From the NCBI RefSeq assembly GCF_052065835.1, contig NZ_JBQHTG010000002.1:1-64000 (forward strand): 64,000 bases of DNA. The letters are read 5' to 3'. The notes under the pieces were generated by a model. It saw only the letters and a list, made by a program, of their open reading frames with translations. It did no database searches and was not told the origin of the DNA. The translations under genes and the position numbers were made by a program. Numbering within the stretch: position 1 is the first letter of the stretch; each line of letters opens with the position of its first letter. Below, piece by piece: positions 24,364 through 33,036 of this stretch. The DNA is from Laedolimicola sp934402125 (GTDB taxonomy: Bacteria; Bacillota; Clostridia; Lachnospirales; Lachnospiraceae).

Positions 24364-25136
24364 TGGGAATTCCTGTAAAATTACCAGCCTTTGAAGGTCC
24401 CCTGGATCTTCTGCTGCATCTGATAGAAAGCAATAAAATCGATATTTACGATATTCCTATCGTGACCATTACCGATCAGTATATGGAATATATCCGGGCC
24501 ATGGAAAAAAAGGATCTGAACGTCATGAGCGAATTCCTTGTGATGGCGGCCACGCTTTTGGAAATCAAGGCGAAAATGCTGCTTCCTGCCGAGGTGGACG
24601 AGGAAGGGGAGGAGATTGACCCCCGGGCGGATCTGGTAGAGCGTCTGCTGGAATATAAATTGTACAAGTGTATGGCGGTACAGCTGAAAAGCCAGCAGGG
24701 AGAGGCGGAGCGGAGCCTTTACCGGGAGGCGGATATCCCCAGGGAGGTGGCGACCTACGTGGCTCCGGTAGATCTGGACGAGCTTCTGGGGGATCTGACC
24801 TTGATCCGGCTGAACGAAGTATTCCAGGCTATTCTCAGAAGAACCGAGGACAAGATCGACCCGATCCGGAGTAAATTCGGGGAAATCGAGAAGGAAGAGG
24901 TCAGCCTGGAGGAGAAGATGGCCTATGTAGAGGCGGAGCTTCTCAGGCAGCCCAGAACCAGCTTCCGGGGACTCTTAAGGGCCTCCGGGAAACATGGAAA
25001 AATGCAGGTCATCGTTACCTTTCTGGCTGTTCTGGAGCTGATGAAGCTGGGAAAGCTTTCCGTACGGCAGGACGGTACCTTCGGAGAGATCTATATGGAA
25101 GCGGGAGAAGGCCTGACCGGGCAGAAAAATCCGTAG
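24363..25136 (+). CDS. scpA: Segregation and condensation protein A
   Basis: A 257-residue ScpA, the kleisin that bridges the SMC ATPase heads and binds ScpB dimers in chromosome condensation. The N-terminal family signature FEGPLDLLLHLIESNKIDIYD and the helical C-terminal part (QVIVTFLAVLELMKLG) are clear. It overlaps the phosphoesterase stop by one base and precedes scpB by 17 bases, the usual clostridial order. Confidence 0.95.
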   Translation: MGIPVKLPAFEGPLDLLLHLIESNKIDIYDIPIVTITDQYMEYIRAMEKKDLNVMSEFLVMAATLLEIKAKMLLPAEVDEEGEEIDPRADLVERLLEYKLYKCMAVQLKSQQGEAERSLYREADIPREVATYVAPVDLDELLGDLTLIRLNEVFQAILRRTEDKIDPIRSKFGEIEKEEVSLEEKMAYVEAELLRQPRTSFRGLLRASGKHGKMQVIVTFLAVLELMKLGKLSVRQDGTFGEIYMEAGEGLTGQKNP

Positions 25137-25153
25137 AGCAAGGGGAAGAAAAG

Positions 25154-25747
25154 GTGGAAGAAAAAAGAACGGAAAGTGAAATCAGAGCGGCAGTGGAGGC
25201 CATATTGTTTGCGGCGGGAGAGTCGGTGGAGACGGAGCGGCTGGCAGCGGCCCTGGAGCTGGACCGGCAGGAGATGACGGATATTCTGAAGCGCATGGCA
25301 CTCCGCTACGAGGAAAGCGATCGGGGAATCCGTCTGACGGAGCTGGAGAACGCATGGCAGCTCTGTACGAAAACAGAGCACTATGAGGAGCTGATCCGGG
25401 TGGTGAAGCAGCCCAGGAAGGCAGTTTTGACAGATATTCTTCTGGAAACCCTGTCTATCGTAGCCTATAAGCAGCCGGTGACCCGTCTGGAGGTGGAAAA
25501 AATCCGCGGCGTCAAGAGCGATCACGCAGTCAACAAGCTGGTGGAATACGGCCTCATTGAGGAAGTGGGGCGTATGGACGCGCCGGGACGGCCGATTCTC
25601 TTCGGTACCACCGAAGAATTTTTACGGCGGTTCGGCGTCAACTCCGTAGGCGATCTGCCCCAGGCCACGCCGGAGCAGATGGAGAGTTTTAAAGAAGCCG
25701 CCGAAGAAGAGGCGGGCGCAGAGCAGACGCCTGCGGTAGAGGAATAG
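25154..25747 (+). CDS. scpB: Segregation and condensation protein B
   Basis: A 197-residue ScpB made of two winged-helix domains, the second ending with KLVEYGLIEEVGRMDAPGRP. It binds ScpA in the SMC complex. The C-terminal 30 residues are acidic and low in complexity (EEEAGAEQTPAVEE). Translation starts at GTG 25154 after an AGGGGAAG ribosome site. A long terminator follows, so scpB ends the operon. Confidence 0.95.
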   Translation: MEEKRTESEIRAAVEAILFAAGESVETERLAAALELDRQEMTDILKRMALRYEESDRGIRLTELENAWQLCTKTEHYEELIRVVKQPRKAVLTDILLETLSIVAYKQPVTRLEVEKIRGVKSDHAVNKLVEYGLIEEVGRMDAPGRPILFGTTEEFLRRFGVNSVGDLPQATPEQMESFKEAAEEEAGAEQTPAVEE

Positions 25748-25760
25748 AACGTTTATGGAA

Positions 25761-25830
25761 AAGAGTGCAGGAATTTCAATCCTTCCATTCGCAGGAAGAT
25801 AGAATTGGAATTCCCGCATTCTTTTTTTTT
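25761..25830 (+). terminator. Terminator of the scpAB operon
   Basis: AAGAGTGCAGGAATT (25761-25775) pairs, with two G-U pairs, with AATTCCCGCATTCT (25809-25822). An inner CAATCCTTCC/GGAAG...ATTG helix and a run of nine T follow. Confidence 0.85.
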
Positions 25831-25837
25831 GAAAAAA

Positions 25838-25926
25838 GTTAGTAAAAGCTAACAAAATTTACTTATTGATATTGACAATCAAAATTGATTGAGTTAGAAT
25901 AAACAGCGTTGTTAGCAAATACTAAC
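25838..25926 (+). promoter_or_regulatory. feo promoter with metal-responsive operators
   Basis: TTGACA (25872-25877) and TAGAAT (25895-25900), spacing 17. GTTAG-N6-CTAAC sites lie upstream (25838-25853) and just downstream of the start (25911-25926). A 7-2-7 palindrome CAATCAA-AA-TTGATTG (25876-25891) fills the spacer, and a Fur-like 7-5-7 repeat overlaps the -35 (25865-25883, TTGAT...ATCAA). GTTAG/CTAAC halves resemble DtxR/IdeR operators. Confidence 0.65.
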
Positions 25927-25952
25927 TAACTGAAAGAGAGGAGAGATCGATT

Positions 25953-26180
25953 ATGATGCCATTAGCAATGTCCAGGGCTGGCGATGAGCTTATGGTAGCC
26001 AGAGTGGGAGGCAATGAGGAGGCCAAAAAACATCTGGAGGATCTGGGATTTGTAGCAGGCGCGCATATCACCATCATTTCCCAGCTGGGGGACGGCAACA
26101 TTATCGTGAATGTGAAGGAGTCCCGGCTTGCAATCACAAGTCAGATGGCTTCCAAAGTGATGGTTGTACCGCAGACGTAA
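25953..26180 (+). CDS. feoA: FeoA family protein (first copy)
   Basis: A 75-residue SH3-like FeoA protein, a cytoplasmic accessory factor of the FeoB ferrous-iron transporter. The family pattern is seen in VARVGGNEEAKKHLEDLGFV and the closing beta strands NIIVNVKESRLAI. Two ATGs (25953, 25956) are possible after AGAGGAGAG. It is the first gene of feoA-feoA-feoB under the metal-responsive promoter; two separate FeoA proteins before FeoB are usual in clostridia. Confidence 0.9.
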   Translation: MMPLAMSRAGDELMVARVGGNEEAKKHLEDLGFVAGAHITIISQLGDGNIIVNVKESRLAITSQMASKVMVVPQT

Positions 26181-26217
26181 GCCTGCGTGAGGATAACATG
26201 AAGGAGGAGTGGAAGAA

Positions 26218-26439
26218 ATGAAAACCTTAAGAGATGTTCCGGTAGGAGCCACATCGAAAGTTGTGAAAATCCATGGAGAAGGCGCTTTAAAGAGACGTAT
26301 TATGGATATGGGAATCACCAAGGGTACGGAGCTTTACGTACGCAAGGTGGCGCCCCTTGGCGATCCCATCGAGGTAACCGTCCGCGGCTACGAGCTTTCC
26401 CTGCGTAAGGCAGACGCGGATATCCTGGAAATGGAATAA
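26218..26439 (+). CDS. feoA: FeoA family protein (second copy)
   Basis: A 73-residue FeoA protein, distinct in sequence from the first copy (MKTLRDVPVGATSKVVKI, then RIMDMGITKGTELYV and PIEVTVRGYELSLRK). It matches the better-conserved FeoA type with the Arg-rich MGI loop. The start at 26218 is fixed by AAGGAGGAG 9 bases upstream. It lies between the first feoA and feoB with 16 bases to feoB. Confidence 0.93.
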   Translation: MKTLRDVPVGATSKVVKIHGEGALKRRIMDMGITKGTELYVRKVAPLGDPIEVTVRGYELSLRKADADILEME

Positions 26440-26455
26440 AAGAGAGGAGAAAGAT

Positions 26456-28621
26456 ATGTCAATTAAAATTGCGCTTGCAGGAAATCCGAACTGCGGTAAA
26501 ACTACATTATTTAACAATCTGACAGGCAGCAACCAGTATGTGGGAAACTGGCCTGGTGTAACAGTAGAGAAGAAGGAAGGACGTCTGGTAGGAAATAAAG
26601 ATGTCATCATCCAGGACCTTCCGGGTATCTATTCCTTAAGCCCCTACACACTGGAGGAGGTTGTAACCAGAAATTATCTGGTAAAGGAGAAGCCGGACGT
26701 TATCCTGAATATCATTGACGGTACGAATATTGAGCGTAACCTGTATCTGACTACACAGCTGGTTGAGGTGGGTCTGCCGATGGTAATTGCCATCAATATG
26801 ATGGACCTAGTAAGAAAGAACGGCGACAAGATTGATATCGCAAAGCTGGAGAAGAAGCTGGGCTGCAAGGTCATCGAGATCAGCGCGCTGAAGGGTGACG
26901 CGACTAAAAAGGCGGCAGAGCTGTGTATCGAGGAGGCGAAGAAGGGTAAGCAGACAGAGCTTCCCCATGTATTTACCGGAAGTGTAGAGCATGCCATCGC
27001 CCATATTGAGGAATCTATCCAGGGTCTGGTAGATGCAGTAGAGCTTCGCTGGTATGCTATCAAGGTATTTGAGCGGGATTCTAAGGCACTTGAGACCGTG
27101 CAGCTTTCCACTGATCTGAAATTCCATCTGGAAGAACACATCAAAGAGTGTGAGCAGGAGATGGACGACGATGCGGAGAGTATCATCACCAACCAGAGAT
27201 ACCTGTACATTCAGGAGCTGGTAAAGGAGTGTGTTTTCAAGAAGCGTAAGGCCGGTGAGCTTTCCACTTCTGATAAAATTGATAAGATCGTGACCAACCG
27301 TATTCTGGCTCTGCCGATTTTCGCGGTAGTGATGTTCCTGGTTTATTACATTGCGGTATCTACCATCGGTACCGTTGTAACCGACTGGACCAATGACGTT
27401 TTGTTTGGCGAGTGGCTGCAGGGCGGAGCAGAAACCTTACTGACCAATGCAGGCGCTTCCGACTGGATTATCTCCCTGGTTGTTGACGGTATCCTGGGCG
27501 GCTTAGGCGCTCCGATTGGCTTCGTTCCGCAGATGGCTATCGTATTCCTGTTCCTGTCTATTCTGGAGGACTGTGGTTACATGGCCCGGGTAGCTTTCAT
27601 TATGGACCGTGTATTCCGTCGCTTCGGCCTGTCCGGAAAGAGCTTTATTCCCTTCCTGATTTCTTCCGGCTGCGGTGTTCCGGGTATCATGGGTACCAGA
27701 ACCATCGAGAGCGAGAGTGACCGTCGTATGACGATGATGACCACAACCATGATTCCCTGTGGCGCGAAGCTGCCGGTTATCGCCCTGATTGCAGGCTTTT
27801 TGATGGGCGGCGCATGGTGGATGGCTCCGGTGATGTACTTTGCGGGTATCATCATGGTAATTGTCTGCTGTATCATTCTGAAGAAGACAAAGATGTTCGC
27901 CGGCGACCCGGTTCCCTTTGTTATGGAGCTTCCGGCATATCATGTTCCCTCTGTAAAAGGCGTCCTGCTTCATGTATGGGAGCGTGTATGGGCATTCATC
28001 AAGAAGGCCGGTACGATCCTGTTCCTCTGCTGCGCGGTGATGTGGTTCCTGGGTTCCTTCGGCTTCGTAGATGGAAGCTTCGGACTGGTGGATTCCGCAG
28101 ATTCCCTGCTGGCTGTAATCGGCGGCGTACTTGCTCCGCTGTTTGCTCCGCTGGGCTTCGGTACCTGGCAGGCAGTTGCTTCTTCTCTGTCCGGTTTCGT
28201 AGCAAAAGAGGGTATCGTTTCTACCATGGGTCTTCTGTCCTCCCTGGCTGTTGAGGTGGAGGAGTACGAGGTATCCATGCACGACGCGTTTGCGGCATTC
28301 TTCCCCAGTGGAATCGCTGCCGTATCCTTCCTGCTGTTCAACATGTTTGATTCCCCCTGCCTGGCGGCTATCTCTTCCATGGCAAAGGAAATGGGCAACC
28401 GGAAATTCTTCTGGTTTGCCATTATCTTCCAGAACCTGATGGCTTACGCAGTAGCCCTGGTGGTATATCAGCTGGTTGGCCTGGCTATCGGCGAGGTGGC
28501 GTTCAACGTGTTTACCGTTGTCGCGCTGGCAGTGCTTGCGGTGCTGTTGTACCTGCTGTTCCGTCCGGATCCGAACAAGAAGAAAGCGGCTGAAGGAAAA
28601 GCTGCTAAAGCAGGCGCATAA
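26456..28621 (+). CDS. feoB: Ferrous iron transport protein B
   Basis: A 721-residue FeoB. The N-terminal GTPase domain has G1 GNPNCGKT (9-16), G3 DLPGIYSL and G4 INMMD, then the GDI helical bundle. The membrane part contains two Gate motifs with conserved cysteines (PFLISSGCGVPGIMGTRT and the later DSPCLAAISSMAKEMG) and about ten helices. It imports Fe2+ under anaerobic conditions. The C terminus is short and lysine/alanine-rich, lacking a FeoC-like cysteine tail; a separate Cys-rich peptide is encoded at 34826. Confidence 0.97.
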   Translation: MSIKIALAGNPNCGKTTLFNNLTGSNQYVGNWPGVTVEKKEGRLVGNKDVIIQDLPGIYSLSPYTLEEVVTRNYLVKEKPDVILNIIDGTNIERNLYLTTQLVEVGLPMVIAINMMDLVRKNGDKIDIAKLEKKLGCKVIEISALKGDATKKAAELCIEEAKKGKQTELPHVFTGSVEHAIAHIEESIQGLVDAVELRWYAIKVFERDSKALETVQLSTDLKFHLEEHIKECEQEMDDDAESIITNQRYLYIQELVKECVFKKRKAGELSTSDKIDKIVTNRILALPIFAVVMFLVYYIAVSTIGTVVTDWTNDVLFGEWLQGGAETLLTNAGASDWIISLVVDGILGGLGAPIGFVPQMAIVFLFLSILEDCGYMARVAFIMDRVFRRFGLSGKSFIPFLISSGCGVPGIMGTRTIESESDRRMTMMTTTMIPCGAKLPVIALIAGFLMGGAWWMAPVMYFAGIIMVIVCCIILKKTKMFAGDPVPFVMELPAYHVPSVKGVLLHVWERVWAFIKKAGTILFLCCAVMWFLGSFGFVDGSFGLVDSADSLLAVIGGVLAPLFAPLGFGTWQAVASSLSGFVAKEGIVSTMGLLSSLAVEVEEYEVSMHDAFAAFFPSGIAAVSFLLFNMFDSPCLAAISSMAKEMGNRKFFWFAIIFQNLMAYAVALVVYQLVGLAIGEVAFNVFTVVALAVLAVLLYLLFRPDPNKKKAAEGKAAKAGA

Positions 28622-28653
28622 AAAGTTTATTATCTGAGTATAACATAAGCCAT

Positions 28654-28693
28654 AAAGGAACGCTCGTTGTCTGAGACAACGGGCGTAACCTTT
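28654..28693 (+). other. Intergenic hairpin after feoB
   Basis: GCTCGTTGTC/GACAACGGGC with a TGA loop, extended by AAAGG/CCTTT. No T-run follows, so it may protect the feoAAB mRNA 3' end or weakly attenuate readthrough into the next gene. Confidence 0.5.
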
Positions 28694-28748
28694 ACAAAAA
28701 GATATACCCCCATATGGTATTTCGGAAAAATAGGAAAGAGTGATTTTT

Positions 28749-29141
28749 ATGAATGTAAATGTCCCTGTAAACAGCACCGATAAGATCGTATTGATTCTTC
28801 TGGCGGTTCTGGCCGTGGCGGCGATCCGTATCGTCATCAGCTTCTTCCGGCCGGATAAACCGAAGGCAGACGCAAAGCCCCGCAGGCGCTCTGCAAAGAC
28901 TGCGGGACTCACCGAGGTCGTTGTCAGGATTGACGGCATGATGTGCGGGATGTGCGAGGCTCATATCAAGGACGCCATTCGGGAACAGTTCCCGGAGGCT
29001 AAGGGGCTCTCTGCTTCCCATGTAAAGGCTCAGGCTATCTTTTATCTGCCGGAGCAGCTGCCCACGGAAGCCATTGCCGAGGCTCTTCACGCGGGGATCG
29101 ATCCGCTGGGGTACACGGTTGGCGATGTGATAATAGGATAA
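28749..29141 (+). CDS. Membrane-anchored HMA-like protein
   Basis: A 130-residue protein with one N-terminal membrane helix (about 10-33, KIVLILLAVLAVAAIRIVIS), a basic linker and a ferredoxin-like HMA fold (about 57-130). The metal-binding loop reads DGMMCGMCEAHI, the CxxC pair usual for copper or other soft-metal chaperones. It lies 127 bases after feoB and ends at a strong terminator, so it may be co-transcribed with the iron genes. Metal specificity is unknown; anchoring of an HMA domain to the membrane is unusual but recurs in this family of bacteria. Confidence 0.75.
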   Translation: MNVNVPVNSTDKIVLILLAVLAVAAIRIVISFFRPDKPKADAKPRRRSAKTAGLTEVVVRIDGMMCGMCEAHIKDAIREQFPEAKGLSASHVKAQAIFYLPEQLPTEAIAEALHAGIDPLGYTVGDVIIG

Positions 29142-29152
29142 TGAAGAAGAAA

Positions 29153-29199
29153 GGCGTCTCTGCCGCAGCACGATAGTGTTGCCAGCAGAGACGTTTTTT
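29153..29199 (+). terminator. Terminator after the HMA-like gene
   Basis: CGTCTCTGC (29155-29163) pairs with GCAGAGACG (29185-29193), with an inner GCAGCAC/GTGTTGC helix, followed by six T. Confidence 0.9.
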
Positions 29200-29251
29200 G
29201 ATTTTTCAATAAAAATATGTTGCTTTTCTGTTGGATTTATTTATATTCGTA

Positions 29252-29279
29252 TTGACTTATGTTGGAATAGTGCTATAAT
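29252..29279 (+). promoter_or_regulatory. Promoter of the SDR-PHP-dehydrogenase operon
   Basis: TTGACT (29252-29257) and TATAAT (29274-29279), spacing 16, 67 bases before the first gene. Confidence 0.75.
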
Positions 29280-29346
29280 GAAATCATAAAGTACGGAAAA
29301 ACAATCAAAATTGGAAAAATCTCACATATAAAAGGAGGAATTCATT

Positions 29347-30219
29347 ATGAATCTGGCAGAAGCAAGAGAATATGCCAAGAAAAACATTCACAACCGTCCG
29401 CAGACCACAGGCCGTCTGGCAGGAAAGATCGCAGTCGTAACCGGAGGCGCACAGGGCTTTGGCCTGGGAATCGCGACAGAGATGCACCATGAGGGAGCAA
29501 GTGTCGTACTTGCAGACCTGAACGTAGATCAGGCAAAGGAAGCCGCAAAGGCATTTGGAGATCGCGCGGTAGGTCTGAAGGTAGACGTATCCGATCCGGC
29601 GTCCATGGAGCAGATGGTATGCGACGCGGTAGAGCATTTCGGCGGTATCGATATCTTCGTATCCAATGCGGGCGTTCTGAAGGCAGGCAGCCTGGACGAT
29701 ATGGATCCGGCGGCATTCGCGTTTGTAACCAAGGTAAATTATATCGGCTATTTCAACGCTGCCAAGTATGCATCCGCAATTATGAAGGCACAGCATGAGG
29801 CAGATCCGGAGCAGTGGTTCGATATTATCCAGATCAACTCCAAGTCCGGTCTGGTAGGATCCAAGAACAACAGCGCTTACGCAGGCGGTAAGTTCGGCGG
29901 CATCGGCCTGACCCAGAGCTTTGCGCTGGAGCTGGTTTCCGCGAATATTAAAGTAAATTCCATCTGCCCGGGCAACTTCTATGACGGTCCTCTGTGGTCC
30001 GATCCGGAAAGAGGACTTTTCGTACAGTACCTGAACGCAGGCAAGGTTCCGGGAGCGAAGACCGTACAGGATGTAAAGGATTACTACCTTTCCAAGTCCC
30101 CGATTCACAGAGGCTGCACACCGAAGGATGTGGCAAAGGCTCTGTTCTATGCAGTGGAGCAGCAGTTTGAGACAGGTCAGGCGATTCCGGTTACCGGCGG
30201 CCAGACTATGCTGAACTAA
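29347..30219 (+). CDS. Short-chain dehydrogenase, sorbitol-6-phosphate dehydrogenase-like
   Basis: A 290-residue SDR oxidoreductase. The NAD-binding motif TGGAQGFG is at 32-39, NAG in FVSNAGVL, and the catalytic Ser/Tyr/Lys set is seen in NSKSGLVG and YAGGK. The N-terminal 20-residue extension and the C-terminal PIHRGCTPKDVAKA pattern resemble sorbitol-6-phosphate 2-dehydrogenases (SorD/SrlD-like). It opens an operon with a PHP protein and a SorE-like reductase. Together the two dehydrogenases could take sorbose 1-phosphate through sorbitol 6-phosphate to fructose 6-phosphate; this is inference, since no PTS is nearby. Confidence 0.8.
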   Translation: MNLAEAREYAKKNIHNRPQTTGRLAGKIAVVTGGAQGFGLGIATEMHHEGASVVLADLNVDQAKEAAKAFGDRAVGLKVDVSDPASMEQMVCDAVEHFGGIDIFVSNAGVLKAGSLDDMDPAAFAFVTKVNYIGYFNAAKYASAIMKAQHEADPEQWFDIIQINSKSGLVGSKNNSAYAGGKFGGIGLTQSFALELVSANIKVNSICPGNFYDGPLWSDPERGLFVQYLNAGKVPGAKTVQDVKDYYLSKSPIHRGCTPKDVAKALFYAVEQQFETGQAIPVTGGQTMLN

Positions 30220-30244
30220 ACAGCAGATTTACTTGGAGGGTTTT

Positions 30245-31423
30245 ATGGACAAATTTGTGGAACGGCAGGAGGTCCTGAAGCTTCTGAATGTGCCGGAACC
30301 GGAAGAACGTCTGGCCAATCTGGCCATTCTTCTGGGCAGCGAGAAAGAGAAGCCGGAGGTAAAGCCTCAGTTTGCCAACAATCACATACATACAATTTAT
30401 TCCTTCTCCCCGTATTCCCCTACGGCAGCGATATACTGTGCCCGGGATGAAGGCCTTCAAACAGCCGGAATTATGGATCACGACAGCATTGCCGGAGCCG
30501 AGGAATTCCGGAAAGCAGGTAAGATAGCCGGTATCGGCACCACCTGCGGTATGGAGTGCAGGGTCGATCTGTCTGCCACGAAGATGGCCGGCAGGAAGCT
30601 GAACAATCCGGATCAGGCAGGAATCTGCTATATGGCCATTCACAGTATTCCGGCTTCCGGCTTCCGGCGCCTGGACGAGGTGTTTGCGCCCCTGAGGGAA
30701 AAGAGAAATGTGCGGAACCGCAAGATGGTGGACAATATCAATAAGCTGATGGAGCCCTATGGCATTGCGATTGATTTCGACCGGGACGTGGTGCCCATTT
30801 CCCAGTTTACAAAGGGCGGCTCTATTACGGAGCGCCATCTGCTCTGCGCGTTAAGCCAGAAGATTCTCTGCAAAGCGCCCAAGGGCGGCTGCGCGGAATT
30901 TGTGGAGCAGGAGTTAGGTATCGCATTGAACGACACGGCCAGAGCAAGGCTTTCCGACCCGGAAAATCCCCATCTGGTTTACGATCTGCTGGGTGTGATG
31001 AAGGCAGAACTGGTATCCAAGATTTATGTACCGGCTACCGATGAGTGTATGCCTTTTGCGGAGCTGGTTAAATTGGCTGACGAGGTAGGCGCGATTCTTT
31101 GCTATCCCTATCTGGGCGACGTGACGAATTCCGTTACCGGAGATAAGAAGGCAGCCAAGTTCGAGGACGATTTCCTGGATGAACTGTTTGAAATGCTGAA
31201 GGAGGAGGGCATACACGGCGTTACTTATATGCCGGCCCGCAACACCAGAGAGCAGATGACCAGACTGCAGAAGCTCTGCAGAGCGTATGGTATGACAGAG
31301 ATTTCCGGAGAGGATGTGAATTCCTCCCGTCAGAGTATGATTTGTAAGCAGCTGGAGGATCCCCAGTTCAGACATCTGGTGGACGCCACCTGGAAACTGA
31401 TTGAACGTGAGAAAGAAGCCTGA
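30245..31423 (+). CDS. PHP-domain metal-dependent phosphoesterase
   Basis: A 392-residue protein with an N-terminal PHP metallohydrolase motif: NNHIHT (His47 and His49) and IMDHDS (Asp78, His79). Similar multi-metal centres hydrolyse phosphoesters such as histidinol phosphate, but this family is longer and its substrate is unknown. The C-terminal half (ATDECMPFAELVKLADEVGA, YMPARNTREQMTRL) is well ordered. Start at 30245 after TTGGAGGG. It lies 25 bases after the SDR and 24 bases before the zinc dehydrogenase, so it is most likely a phosphatase in the same sugar pathway. Confidence 0.8.
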   Translation: MDKFVERQEVLKLLNVPEPEERLANLAILLGSEKEKPEVKPQFANNHIHTIYSFSPYSPTAAIYCARDEGLQTAGIMDHDSIAGAEEFRKAGKIAGIGTTCGMECRVDLSATKMAGRKLNNPDQAGICYMAIHSIPASGFRRLDEVFAPLREKRNVRNRKMVDNINKLMEPYGIAIDFDRDVVPISQFTKGGSITERHLLCALSQKILCKAPKGGCAEFVEQELGIALNDTARARLSDPENPHLVYDLLGVMKAELVSKIYVPATDECMPFAELVKLADEVGAILCYPYLGDVTNSVTGDKKAAKFEDDFLDELFEMLKEEGIHGVTYMPARNTREQMTRLQKLCRAYGMTEISGEDVNSSRQSMICKQLEDPQFRHLVDATWKLIEREKEA

Positions 31424-31447
31424 ACATTCAATAAAAGGAGAAGAGAT

Positions 31448-32710
31448 ATGAAAGCAAAAGCATTAAGACTTTATGGAAAAGAAGATTTACGTCTGGACGA
31501 GTATGAGCTTCCGGAGATTAAGGACGACGAGATTCTGGCAAGAGTTGTATCTGACAGTATCTGTATGTCTTCCTATAAGGCGGCTATGCAGGGCGAGGAT
31601 CACAAGCGTGTTCCGGAAAACATCAAAGAGCATCCGGTTATCATCGGCCATGAGTTCTGCGGCGACCTGGTAAAGGTTGGATCCAAGTGGGCCCATGAGT
31701 TCAAGGAGGGTGAGAAATTCTCTATCCAGCCGGCTCTGAACTACAAGGGAAGCCTGGCAGCTCCGGGATATTCCTATGAGTATATCGGCGGCGACGCTAC
31801 ATATATCATTATTCCGAACGAGGTCATGGAGATGGGCTGTCTGCTTCATTTCGACAGCGACAACTTCTTCGGCGGCTCTCTGACAGAGCCTCTGTCCTGC
31901 GTAGCAGGTACCTTCCATGCCATGTATCATGCAACCAGAGGAAAATATGAGCATGATATGGGAATCGTAGAGGGCGGCAAGATGGCGATTCTGGCAGGTG
32001 TAGGCCCCATGGGACTGGCTGCTATCGATTACATCACACATTGCGACAGATGTCCGTCTCTCCTGGTAGTTACCGATATTGATGACGCGAGACTGGAGCG
32101 CGCGGCACAGGTGCTTCCGCCGGAAGAGGCAGCTAAGAAGGGTATCAAGCTGGTATATGCCAACACAGGCAAGGTAGAGGACGCCCATAAGTTTATGATG
32201 GACTTTACCGACGGCGAAGGCTTCAATGATGTACTGGTATTCGCGCCGGTTGCACCGGTTGTAGAGCTGGCTGACAGCATTCTGGCACAGGACGGCTGCC
32301 TGAACTTCTTCGCAGGCCCCTCCAACCCGGCTTTCTCCGCGCCGTTTAACTTCTACAATGTCCACTATGCGGGAACGCACGTAGTCGGAACCTCCGGTGG
32401 AAATACCGACGATATGAAAGAGTGCCTTTCCATGATCGGACAGGGCAAGCTGGATCCGGCTATCCTGGTAACACATATCGGAGGTCTGAACGTGGCAAGA
32501 GAAACCACGCTGAACCTGCCGAACGTACCGGGCGGAAAGAAACTGATTTACACCCATATCTCCCTGCCGCTGACCGCGATTGCAGACTTTGAGGAGAAGG
32601 GTAAAGAGGATCCGATGTTCGCGGAGCTGGCAAAGATCGTAGCCAAGACCAACGGCCTGTGGAATGCAGAAGCAGAGAAGTATCTGCTGGAGCACGCACC
32701 GGCTATCTAA
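31448..32710 (+). CDS. Zinc-type dehydrogenase, sorbose-1-phosphate reductase-like
   Basis: A 420-residue medium-chain dehydrogenase. Zinc ligands are suggested by Cys39 (DSICMSS) and His68-Glu69 (IIGHEFCG), and the Rossmann motif is AGVGPMGLAAID. It lacks the usual four-cysteine structural lobe. Size and sequence style match SorE-type L-sorbose-1-phosphate reductases. It is the third gene of the SDR-PHP operon and is followed by a terminator. Assignment to sorbose is inferred from family and partner SDR. Confidence 0.78.
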   Translation: MKAKALRLYGKEDLRLDEYELPEIKDDEILARVVSDSICMSSYKAAMQGEDHKRVPENIKEHPVIIGHEFCGDLVKVGSKWAHEFKEGEKFSIQPALNYKGSLAAPGYSYEYIGGDATYIIIPNEVMEMGCLLHFDSDNFFGGSLTEPLSCVAGTFHAMYHATRGKYEHDMGIVEGGKMAILAGVGPMGLAAIDYITHCDRCPSLLVVTDIDDARLERAAQVLPPEEAAKKGIKLVYANTGKVEDAHKFMMDFTDGEGFNDVLVFAPVAPVVELADSILAQDGCLNFFAGPSNPAFSAPFNFYNVHYAGTHVVGTSGGNTDDMKECLSMIGQGKLDPAILVTHIGGLNVARETTLNLPNVPGGKKLIYTHISLPLTAIADFEEKGKEDPMFAELAKIVAKTNGLWNAEAEKYLLEHAPAI

Positions 32711-32724
32711 AAAAGTTTATGTAC

Positions 32725-32760
32725 AGAGCGCATTCCTTGGGGGGATGCGCTCTTTGTTTC
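32725..32760 (+). terminator. Terminator of the sugar operon
   Basis: AGAGCGCAT (32725-32733) pairs with ATGCGCTCT (32745-32753), followed by TTGTTT. Confidence 0.88.
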
Positions 32761-32793
32761 GATTTTTTTCATTAATCGGGTGAAAATGATACC

Positions 32794-32998
32794 TTATTGA
32801 GAATTCGTATCAATAAAACCTCTTGCGTTATCCCTATAGGTATGATAGGATAAATACATGAGTTAGACAAAACTAACCAAAAAAACAAAGCAACACGTGA
32901 AGAGAAAAAAGAGTGGCACATACATAACAGACCAGAGATAGGGGAATCCTGAGAATGGATTCTTTTTAAAAGACAGACGGTTAGTTAGAACTAACTAA
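32794..32998 (+). promoter_or_regulatory. Promoter, leader terminator and metal operators before DUF2325
   Basis: The 326-base gap 32711-33036 holds no gene. It has a Fur-like 7-5-7 repeat ATTGAGA-N5-TATCAAT (32797-32815 region; longer arms 32794-32816) and the promoter TTGCGT (32823-32828)/TAGGAT (32846-32851), spacing 17. A GTTAG-N6-CTAAC site (32862-32877) follows, then a small terminator GAATCC/GGATTC plus five T (32944-32967), then a second site within TTAGTTAG-AA-CTAACTAA (32981-32998). Confidence 0.6.
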
Positions 32999-33036
32999 AA
33001 ACAACGAGATAACAGCAGGAAAGAGAGGGCATGCGT

